Of a stretch of DNA of 17,788 nt, positions 7,885-16,224 are shown one piece after another. The notes beneath the pieces were generated by a model. It searched no databases. It was not told where the DNA came from and worked only from the letters and a program-made list of their open reading frames with translations. The position numbers and the translations under genes were made by a program. Positions within the stretch are counted from its first letter, which is position 1; each line of letters opens with the position of its first letter. The stretch is from Mucidula mucida (lineage: Eukaryota; Basidiomycota; Agaricomycetes; Agaricales; Physalacriaceae). The DNA is taken from positions 1 to 17,788 of the forward strand of contig JADNYV010000699.1 of the NCBI GenBank assembly GCA_015501055.1, given 5' to 3'.

Positions 7885-8956
7885 GGCCGCCCCGGATACT
7901 ACCTCTTTGTATTTTTGTGCTACGCGACTCTGTATCGTACATAGCACTATGATATGTATCTCGTTTCAGTGATAATGGCAGTCCGTATCGAACGACACCA
8001 CGGGAGCGCGAATATGGAATTCCGCCACACAGAGAGATATGTTTGTCATGACATCCACTTCTGATAACGCCGGGCCCAGACGACCGCCTCATGAATCAAA
8101 CTCTAATCACGACGAGGTATAAAGGCCACCAAAGTATTCGTCAATCTCATTATCCTCCTTCTTGCCGTTATGCTGTTATTATGTCCGTCTGTGACGGCCG
8201 TGTCTGTGCTGTAAGTGAGTGTTTCTTTAAGACACTCGTGCCGTCGTCTGAATTGTTTATCTTTAGAGCGTTGAGTGACTAGAACCGGCGTCAAGATTAT
8301 TTCCTCGGTACAATATCTCCTACTTGACTCGCAAGCTTCAGTGCTACGAGTCGAAGGGAGCACGGTGCGTAGCAGTGACTCGCGCCATTTCAGCTAACAA
8401 AACTGTTTAGCGTGTCCGTGTGTGCTGGGGCAAACATCACGGTGCGAGTATGATGCTCGTACTGCCCAAACGGGGACTGCGCGAGCCAGGTATGGTATGC
8501 CGGGCTCACTACCCGAACCGACCTTGCGCGCAGTTGGTGTTTAGCCTGGTAGTCTGCCCGCCCTCCTTGGAGCAGCGAAATCAGCACCCGAGACTCCTTT
8601 TTTTTGAATTCTAGCGCGAGAGATTCAACGCTGCACTCGCCAGCCCCGTCCCTGGGTAACGGACCTCTTTCGGTTTGAATCTCGGCCGAGAAGCCCAACC
8701 GCCTTAGCAGGGCACTTTGACGGTACCACCTCTGAGCTCAAAAACGCGCTTTAGCGAGAGGTGCCTGTGCAATCAGTGGACTTGACTCTCGCTTAGACTT
8801 TTACAGTAAATAGCAGCCGTACTTGCCGTGTACTAGTCAAATAATCCATTGATTTCGTCAAAGAAGCGCTCTTCCTCCACCGAAGAGGTACCATCAAAAG
8901 CTTCAAGGCGCCTCTCCCTCCAACCCACGAGCACGATCCCCCGGCCCGCCCGAGCA
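7885..8956. other. Intergenic region upstream of STE12
   Basis: No gene is recognised. Frames on both strands are short and lack family features. The last ~50 bases before the STE12 start are C- and CT-rich, like a fungal 5' leader. It probably contains the STE12 promoter, but I cannot point to a specific control site. Confidence 0.4.
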
Positions 8957-11571
8957 ATGCACAGTGCCATGCCTCACAGCAGCAGCTACGGCAAGCTCTC
9001 CCTCCACCTTGACAGCGCAGGAGACGGACCGCCTCGCCCATCTCGACAGGCTCAAGTTCTTTCTCGCTACCGCGCCGAGCGGCTGGGAGAAGAACGCTGC
9101 TGCCGGCCCATCGTCGTACACCCCGGACCCCGCCAATCCCGCGCTTAACCGATTTCTGCTGCCGACGCAGGAGTTTGTGACGTGGTGTTGTGGAATGGGC
9201 TCTATCATATTACGGGCACGGATATCGTCCGCGCGCTTATTTTTCGGTGCGTAGAGGGTTATTATCCCAAGACCAAGCTAACGATAGACGCAGATTCGAG
9301 GCTTTTGGGCGGCCAGTGAGGAATATGAAAAAGTTTGAAGAGGGGGTGTTCAGCGACCTACGCAATCTCAAGCCTGGTGTCGATGCGTGCTTGGAGGAGC
9401 CAAAAGTGCGTTTTCTTTCCGTCTCTAATGCAGAATCTAACGATAATACAGTCGCCATTTCTCGACTTGCTATTCAAATACCAGTGTATCCGAACCCAAA
9501 AGAAACAAAAAGTATTCTACTGGTGCGTCTCTCTCCCCTAATCATTCCATCTCTCACCGTGATATCAGGTTCTCCGTCCCCACGACCGCCTCTTCCTCGA
9601 TGCCCTCGAGCGCGATCTCAAGCGCGAAAAAATGGGCATGGAGCCCACGACGGTCATCACTGGGGAGCCGGCCATGTCCTTTACCTATGACAAGAAACGC
9701 AGTCTCTACGAGCAGTTTACCGGATCAAAGTCATCCTCCGGTCGCCACGCATCCTCTCGTAGCAAGTCGAGCTCCGAAGGCGAACTGGAGTGGAACGTGC
9801 GACGGCTCGAAGAAGAGGGTATGCTCGGTGGGCCCGACGATTCGAGCGATGACGATGCCGCCGCCGCCGCCGCCCAGCAGTCTCCTTTTTTCTCGATGTT
9901 TTCGCTGTTTGAAGGTAGCCCGACGTACAAGCAGCGAAGGAAAAAGGCCAACCACGGGCCGTCGTCGTTGGGCCTTGAAGAGCGCGGACGAACGGGATAT
10001 CCGAACGAAAGCAGCCCGGATGACCCGATGACGGGAGTCCAGGTGAAGCGAGAAAGCATCAGCGCTGCCGACATGTTTATTAAGCAGGCCCGCGGCGAGC
10101 TGGGACAGCCACTTGCTCCCTCTGCTCTTCGTTGCCCAAAGTCGATATGCGCGATGTCGGCGTGTACGTCGAAGGCCGACTCGTCAGTGGTGGCGCGCCG
10201 AATCTCGCTGCTGCGTATCCGCCGAGCTTTGACAACTACGGCCAGTTTGAGCAGGTCGCGGATCCTACTGCTGCGAGCAAGACCAAGGTGTTTGTGTGCC
10301 CGCTTTTGAGCTGTGGCCGCATGTTCAAGCGGATGGAGCATCTGAAGCGCCATTTACGGACGCATACAATGGAACGGCCGTTTGTATGCGATAAATGTGG
10401 CAAGAAGTTTAGCAGGAGCGATAATCTGGGCCAGCATATGCGTGTTCATGGGCGCTCGGAGGCGCAGGGCGATCAGACGTTTGCGAGTGGGAATGGAGAG
10501 TGGACGAATCAGGACTGGGGCGATTGGATCAATAGCGACGAGGAGGGCGAGGACCGCGCGCCACCTACAGCGAATATTGGCGTTGGACTGGGCATGTATG
10601 GTGGTCTGGGTATCGGCATGGGTATGGCTGACAGCACGGGAGAGTGGGCTGCTTCTGCTGCGAGCAATGTACCGAGCGGGGCGGACTATGGGCTGAATGT
10701 GGAGATGTGCGAGGTGGAGATTGCGGGTGATCTGAGAGAGGTGCCGGGTGATGAGGAGGGGCTCGTGACGGAGGTTTTTGCGAGCGACTATCAATACGCT
10801 GCGCCACAAGGTGGGACGAGCGGATATTATGCGTTGCATCCGCAGCAGTGGCCTTCGAGTGCCCCGATTAGCTATGGACCGAGGCCGATGTCGTCTGCCG
10901 GGACGTCGTCTTCGGGGAGCGGGAGCATGTACGGGGACGACGATGGCGCGTATTTGAGTATGAGCGCGCCGTCGCATAAGCAGGTGTTTGATCATGCTTC
11001 GTTGTATCCTTCTTCTTCTTTGGACGGCGGCCCGGTGAGGAGACATCGGAGTATGACGCCGTCGTTGATAAGGAATGGGAGTGGGGATAGTGTTGGGGGA
11101 GGAGGGGGGTCGACGAGGAGGCCTGGGACATCTTCTGGAGACAGCAACCTTCCGAGGGGATTCCACCCATACGCGCATGCGGGGTACTCGTCTACGCACT
11201 CGAGTCCGTCGATGTACCCCGTTGGGTTGCCCAGGAGCTCGAGTCGGGCGGGAGTGGAGGAGCAGATGAGGCAGATGATGAGGAGTGATTCGGGGGGCAG
11301 TGTGGGGGGGGGAGTAGGCCTGGGAGTGCGTTGAGTTTGTATGGGGGCGGGTATAGGACGGACAGTCCGAGTCCGTTTGGTGGGGCGGGGGCAGGGGGAG
11401 GAGAGTCCGGCTGTTTATGCGAGTGAGTTGCCTGGCAGCGGGGGAGGCGCGTTTCATGGGCACGCGCACGCGCATGCGGCGACTGTTCCAGGAGGTGGTG
11501 GGGTTTATTTTGGAGGAGGAGGGGGGGATGCGTATAATCAGTATGCGCCGCAGCATGTGAGTACGATGTGA
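8957..11571 (+). CDS. STE12: Ste12-type transcription factor (STE domain plus two C2H2 zinc fingers), frameshifted in this sequence
   Basis: Ste12 is the nuclear transcription factor at the end of the fungal pheromone/filamentation MAP-kinase pathway. In filamentous fungi it carries a C-terminal C2H2 pair that is absent in S. cerevisiae. Seen here: STE DNA-binding domain from about 9010 ([106 protein letters not shown]), then an acidic Ala-rich stretch near 9830, two zinc fingers (10297-10449), and a Ser/Gly-rich tail ending HVSTM. Introns are 9247-9293, 9406-9451 and 9523-9568 (46-47 nt, all GTGCG donors, with CTAAC or CTAAT branches), and all preserve frame. Conserved sequence changes frame near 9184, 9578-9581, 10125, 11304-11312 and 11390, each explainable by one or two missing or extra bases. 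ATG 8957 is the likeliest start (ATG 8969 is in the same frame), but joining it to the domain frame needs one more shift near 8995. Assembly error is the preferred explanation. Confidence 0.93.
10297..10449 (+). other. Tandem C2H2 zinc fingers of Ste12
   Basis: Finger 1 is C-x4-C-x12-H-x3-5-H (CPLLSC...HLKRHLRTH) and finger 2 is C-x2-C-x12-H-x3-H (CDKC...NLGQHMRVH), joined by a TMERPFV linker. Both have all four zinc ligands. This pair is the hallmark of Ste12 in filamentous ascomycetes and basidiomycetes. Confidence 0.95.
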
Positions 11572-11640
11572 AGACGTGGTTTTTATATATATCCTACTAG
11601 TTCTGTTTACTTAATACCTTGTTATTTATTTATGTATGGA
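11572..11640 (+). terminator. AT-rich 3' flank of STE12
   Basis: The stop codon is followed by TTTTTATATATATCC and TTATTTATTTATG, an AT-rich context of the kind that surrounds fungal 3'-end formation. No precise cleavage site can be named. Confidence 0.35.
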
Positions 11641-12519
11641 TATGGTGTTGGTTATTATTTGTAGTAATGAATCTGTTTTGGAGGGTCTTTTAGTTTTAGT
11701 TTGGTTGGAGGAGTTGAGATGTGACTTTGCACCCAGCGACTGCCGTGCGGGGGTTCGCTTCAACCCAATGTTGTATTTTTCCCATAACTGTATGCCCCAT
11801 TGGAAGACTACAAAGCATCATTATACTTTGAAAACTAGGTTGCCGGTTCCGGCGCTAAAACCTTGTGAATCAGAATAGTTCTTTGCAGTAGAACCTATTG
11901 TGAATACCAAGAAGAACATCAACTATTTTATCCCAACTCGCCAATGCTTGCCGACCGAGGGCGGGCAACCCGCCCTTGTTCGCGCGCATTGGCTCGTGAA
12001 GAGGGGGAGTCAGTTGGCTTGACAGATTGTACACTGACTCGCAAAATGAACGGGATAATGATAAAACACGGCCGGACGCTGGCCGCGTAGTTTACAACAG
12101 TATGCTCACAATTAAAGGTAATAATCAAAGGCAGAACGACAGATCAGCTGATTGGTTACATGATTCTTGGATATTTCATACACTTTTCAAAGACACTGGC
12201 ATGACTGACCAATAAGTACTTTTGCGTGGTGGACTGCGTGAATTTCCTCAAGTCAAATGTATCTGATATTGGGTGAGTTTTTCGGCCTGCACCGTCGTAG
12301 TATAAAAACTCTAAGAATGAAACATCTAGAGCGCGATTAGGTGTGTCGATTGGTATAGGTGGTAAGCTCTTTTGGGTCTTCGTAATTGCTTACTGAATCT
12401 GATCTCATATTCGCAGCTGTTGGCGCCTTGATAGGTACGTATCATATAGCGCACGCTGGGCAAAGATCGTCGAGTCAGACAGGGACAACGTTGAGATCTG
12501 TAGACCGCCACTTTCAGTA
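11641..12519. other. Intergenic region between STE12 and array 2
   Basis: No gene is recognised. The only structure I can support is the nested palindrome at 11941-11992. Short frames here show no family features. Confidence 0.4.
11941..11992. repeat. Nested palindrome with perfect 8-bp GC core
   Basis: AGGGCGGG (11958-11965) and CCCGCCCT (11969-11976) are perfect arms around CAA. Outside them CCAATGC (11941-11947) and GCATTGG (11986-11992) form a second perfect pair, with 9-10 unpaired bases on each side. The 52-bp structure could form a cruciform or RNA hairpin. It may be a trimmed inverted-repeat element or a chance regulatory palindrome. Confidence 0.7.
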
Positions 12520-12641
12520 CTGCGCACAGAATTGAGCAAGTTGAGAGCAGTGAACGGGTGGAGCCGCACCAGCATATCAAGAACAATATCCCCCCATCGT
12601 CTCCGAGTCCAGGCCAACGAACAAGACGCCATCATGTACGA

Positions 12642-12693
12642 CTAAAAGAAACATTCATCAGTGAGCTCGTCAGAAAGAAGCCTATAGACGTAC
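12642..12693 (-). other. Candidate intron, family alpha, copy 1
   Basis: This 52-nt minus-strand segment starts GTACGTCTATAGGC, contains GACGAGCTCACTGATG as branch region and ends TTTTAG. Copies 2 and 3 have the same length. Confidence 0.6.
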
Positions 12694-13614
12694 CGGCCTG
12701 AGTTCAACAGCGAGCAGATGAATAGTAGTCAACAACATGGCGGGAATGACCATGTTTGTACCATCGTTAGATTCCTCCTACCGGTACAAAACCAAACGGG
12801 ATAGCGGCGCGTCGTAAAGACAACGTCAAAAGCAACGTTGTTATATTCCCAAGCGCTGTGAGAGTCGTTAGCGCCAGCCTGACGAAGTAGATAAGCAGAC
12901 CGCGTACCATGCTTGTCGGTGGTCTTGCCAGAGAACTGTCAAGTGGGAATACTTTGGGCAATGATGTTGAGTCAGACGCGGACGACGTTGATCACTGTAG
13001 AGCGCGACTTTAGTACAGATCGAGCAGACGAAGCTTTGAACACGTACCAAAGGCAAAGAATATTAATGTCACAACGTCCAGGAGTGCTGATCACATGAAC
13101 GGTGTCGACACTGCGCAGAAGAATGAGCAAGTCAAGAGCAGTAAACGGCTGGAGGCGTACCTTTATACCCAGCGTATTGAACAGCCATTTCCCCCATCGC
13201 GTCGGGAAACAAGGCCATATCACGTAGCTACAACCACGACTACGAACAACTTAACAGTCTTGAAGCGAATTTCCTTTAAAATACGGTGTCGTCTTGCTCC
13301 AGGTCTGTCATCGCGCCCTATAAATCGTATCCTGAGATCGCCGAGGACAGTATGAACGACATTCGAGACAAGGTGTGGATGAGTATGTCGATGCCTTGAG
13401 AATGCGGTCAGTGTAAGTAAAACGAGTCAAACGTCGGACACGTACACGCTGCCTTGAACAGCATCTAACAGTCGTTCGGTGTAACAGGTCATTGTCCCGC
13501 TCTGTACAAGATGTAAGTCCAAGGTACCTTCACAGCTTGAGGAGGCGCACCTGCACGTCAAAGAATAATAACCCCGTCGTATCCGAGTCCAACAAGGCAT
13601 AGTCCCAGACACGG

Positions 13615-13666
13615 CTGAGATGCGGTTCCATCACTGAACTCGTCGACAAAAAGCCTGTAGACGTAC
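13615..13666 (-). other. Candidate intron, family alpha, copy 2
   Basis: This 52-nt minus-strand segment starts GTACGTCTACAGGC, contains GACGAGTTCAGTGATG and ends ATCTCAG. It aligns with 12642-12693 along its length. Confidence 0.55.
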
Positions 13667-14153
13667 CAGAGCCGGGAAGCACGGAGCTAGGACAGATAGT
13701 CAGCTCAACGACGTGGTGGGAGTAACCAAAACTCGTACCGTTATCGCCGTCTAATGGCTCTCACTGGCACGAAGCCAAATGGGACCAGGGACGCGTCGCG
13801 AAGACAACGTCCTAAACAACGCGGGCAACGTCGGTGACAATCCCGAGGTCTGTCAGATTCGTGAGCGCAGTTTGGAGAGAGAAAATAAGTGCACTACGTA
13901 CTACAGTCTGTAGGCTTGTCGAGAGTGTGGTGAGAGGCGGGAGTGTCGGAGTAAAATGGTTCATGACTATGGCGAATATGATGAGCGGTGAGCGGTGGTG
14001 TAGGATATGTCAAATGGAAGACTTACCTCCCGAGGATGGGCAAGTCGACATCTAAGAAAAAGAATAGCGAGTCAGTAGTGTACATGGTCAGCGTTAACGA
14101 CGACGTACCAAACAGCGCGTCGTCCTGCGCGGTGATATCCCATTGAAGACGGC

Positions 14154-14205
14154 CTGTTCATGTTGTCAGCGAGCTCGTCAATGACAAGGAAAGAAATAGA
14201 CGTAC
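14154..14205 (-). other. Candidate intron, family alpha, copy 3
   Basis: This 52-nt minus-strand segment starts GTACGTCTATTTC, contains GACGAGCTCGCTGACAAC as branch region and ends GAACAG. Confidence 0.6.
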
Positions 14206-14400
14206 CAGAGTGCGAGAAAAGACGGTAGATGTCGGCAAAGACGATGATGGTGGGAGGAAGAAACCCGTGTGTCGCCATCAACAAAGTAATTGGTCACGTT
14301 TTAAACACGTCGCGATGTCCGGCACAGACGATGAGCGAAAGCGTTGTAAACAGCGAGGAGAACGTCAGCGAAGTGATGAGCAAGGTATGTAGGAGTATAT

Positions 14401-14449
14401 TGAGAAAGAGAACGAGAAGGGAAGGAAAGGGAAGGAAGGGAAGGCGGAA
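14401..14449. repeat. GGAAG-type purine tract (pyrimidine tract on the minus strand)
   Basis: A run of imperfect GGGAAGGAA units is almost pure purine on the plus strand. On the minus strand it is a CT tract upstream of array 2, a setting common in fungal promoters. It could also be a plain microsatellite. Confidence 0.55.
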
Positions 14450-14521
14450 TGGTGATTCTGGTTAGAAAGGCCCGCCTTTTAACGTATCCTGCGTAGAAAC
14501 GTACATGCAATAAGATGGACA

Positions 14522-14728
14522 TCAAGTCCGTTGATCGGCCGCCGTGACACACGGACATTTTGATGGACGAAGATCTGTGCAGATTCGGGCGCATATTGCG
14601 CCGCCACACATTTCGCTTAACGCAGCGTATCCGCCCTGATCATTATAGCACAGAAAGGCCGTCGAAAAGAAGAGTAGAATAATCAAACTTTGAGATGTGT
14701 AAGACTCCTTCCTAAGAAGTAAACCCAA
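14522..14728 (-). CDS. Weak candidate small cysteine-rich secreted protein
   Basis: A 68-residue frame starts MGLLLRKESYTSQS, has a hydrophobic stretch SLIILLFFSTAFLC, and continues to a tail with cysteines in EMCGGAICARIC and SKCPC. The layout of a signal-like segment followed by closely spaced cysteines fits a small secreted protein. The N-terminal part overlaps a candidate intron at 14688-14744 (GTAAGTTTCG...CTCAAAG), so both calls cannot hold. Short frames of this type occur by chance. Confidence 0.2.
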   Translation of the reverse strand: MGLLLRKESYTSQSLIILLFFSTAFLCYNDQGGYAALSEMCGGAICARICTDLRPSKCPCVTAADQRT

Positions 14729-14803
14729 ACCACACGAAACTTACCTCTAACTCGTAAACGCACTGTGGAGTGCTTCCCGTTCGTCAAATCAAAGTTCCAG
14801 CAC

Positions 14804-15321
14804 TCAAAACGCTGGAGTTAACATCACATTCTGCCCCTGAGAATCTGATGGGAGTCAGTCAGCGGCGTCTGGTCTCGGGGATAGTGAAAACTTACGGATA
14901 GGTGTCTTCAGTGCAACTCTTCGCGTTGCTAATTGCATTGCTCTGGGCACGGAGAGGGCAGACCGCAACAATCTAGCAGCATGTGATATCAGTCAGCGTG
15001 AAATGAAGCCCGTCAAACGCGGAAAAGGTACGAACCTTCTCTGCGTTCTGGTGACACGGCGTGATTGGTCGTTAACATTGAATCCATTTCGTTCACGGGT
15101 GTTCTGAGGGCTGCGGCCAGTGTATTAAAGGCAGGTTCAGATATGCCAGTCGTCAAATTGAATGAAATGACACCAGAAACGACTTTAACCCAAAAGTGTC
15201 GGAGGGACGGAGGAGGAAGACGACATTTCCCCGCATCCGAGGCAGACGAGATAAGATTATGACACGTCATAGGGTCTAGAAATCCTCGTGTCATCGATGT
15301 GCAGGGTCCTAAACGCCTCAC
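14804..15321 (-). CDS. Candidate three-exon hypothetical protein
   Basis: ATG 15321-15319 opens exon 1 (15032-15321), followed by an intron 14973-15031 (59 nt, GTACCTTTTC, branch GCTGACTGA, end GCTAG), exon 2 (14896-14972), an intron 14845-14895 (51 nt, GTAAGTTTTC, branch GCTGACTGACTC, end ATCAG), and exon 3 ending at TGA 14806-14804. The frame is open across both splices and gives about 135 residues. Exon 1 contains SGVISFNLTTG and AFNTLAAALRTPVNEMDS; exon 2 encodes LLRSALSVPRAMQLATRRVA, which is Arg-rich without acids, like a mitochondrial presequence but placed internally. No family is recognised. Two consensus introns with consistent phase are the main support. Confidence 0.35.
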
Positions 15322-15510
15322 AGAGCGTCTGACGCGATATCCCGTCCTCGCAGCGCGTTCTCCGCCTCCTCAACCGTCGGAATTTGCCTTACGTAGTACT
15401 ATCAAGAGTCTCAGGGTAGGTTCATGTAAGCCAGAGTAACGAGAGAGTGGCAAAGCAGAAAAGCGCGTTAGTGTAACCACTTGGAATTCGGACATGTGGT
15501 GGTTCGAGTT

Positions 15511-15530
15511 CAAGTGATGCCGATCACTTG
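15511..15530. repeat. Hairpin, second copy
   Basis: This is identical to the CAAGTGAT-GCCG-ATCACTTG hairpin at 3239-3258, inside the right duplication copy. Confidence 0.6.
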
Positions 15531-16224
15531 GGGCTGCCATGCCCGTATGTAACCATTCAAACACGATCTTTTGCCGCTAATTCCGAGTCGATTGGACGTC
15601 TGGAACATTGCTAGGATGTGGGTTACCCGCGCGTAGAGCGGAGTGAATTCCCACCTGCGAATACGCGAGTTCAACATTGTGACCCGACGGACATCATATC
15701 CAAGGTGTCATGTACTGGTTTACACAAGCTTATTGGGCCCCTGATCGCGTCGTCGAGTGAAGTTTTCGTTGAACGTTTTGGGGATATGTACTTGTCCGTT
15801 AGTGTCAGTAGGTGGGATATTGCATGTACGTGTTTCTCTAGACTTTGGGTTTACTATAATATAGTCCTATCTCATAAATTCTTTTCAGTGTATTTGGGCT
15901 CTGTAGACACTCCTCGAGCTCCATTGGCAATATCCTTTTAGGTTAAACACGTAACATTTCTAACACAGTACGAGTTTTGCGTGAATACAGTCTAATTTTG
16001 TGCACAAGAAGTAGTGACAAGCATATTTGATTAAGAGTATCTAACACGGAACTACACACTACGCATAATGATATCTGCTTCTTCATCGCGGCAGCTCACG
16101 TGCCGGCCTCTCATCCCAATTCCGTTCGAGCATATCTCTTCCTGGAGCGCAGGCATTACCGAGCAGAAACACTAGAAGCCACGGCAGAAAATTGTCGTGG
16201 ATCAAACTGCTAAGCGAACGAGTT

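Larger units (their letters stand above)
12520..14205 (-). other. Tandem array 2: minus-strand short exons separated by homologous 49-57 nt introns, function unknown
   Basis: Candidate introns are 12520-12569, 12642-12693, 12856-12907, 12995-13047, 13111-13160, 13394-13445, 13502-13550, 13615-13666, 13850-13901, 14052-14108 and 14154-14205. They fall into sequence families. Family alpha is 52 nt in all three copies (12642, 13615, 14154) and begins GTACGTCTA. Family beta (12520, 13111, 13502; 49-50 nt) begins GTRCGSCTCC. 12856 and 13850 are a 52-nt pair. Exons between them are 45-233 nt. Alpha pairs are offset by 973 and 539 bp, so units are partly repeated and partly truncated. Exon peptides are weakly alike before each alpha donor (for example LLMATHGFLPPTIIVFADIY), but stops break most frames. 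No known family is recognised. It could be one gene with duplicated exons, or several truncated paralogues. Confidence 0.55.

Noticed and set aside
8390..8698. 102-codon minus-strand frame
   Set aside because: There are no splice context, domain or repeats, and it is a typical chance frame length for this base composition.
8600..8700. B-box-like GGTTTGAATC string
   Set aside because: The flanks cannot form a T-arm or acceptor stem, so no tRNA is called.
10354..11556. 400-codon minus-strand frame opposite STE12
   Set aside because: It is the antisense shadow of the GC-rich Gly/Ser-coding tail and the zinc fingers. Its composition is Arg/Pro/His-rich and it has no domain.
11636..11878. 80-codon plus-strand frame after STE12
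   Set aside because: It lies in the AT-rich 3' flank and has no domain features.
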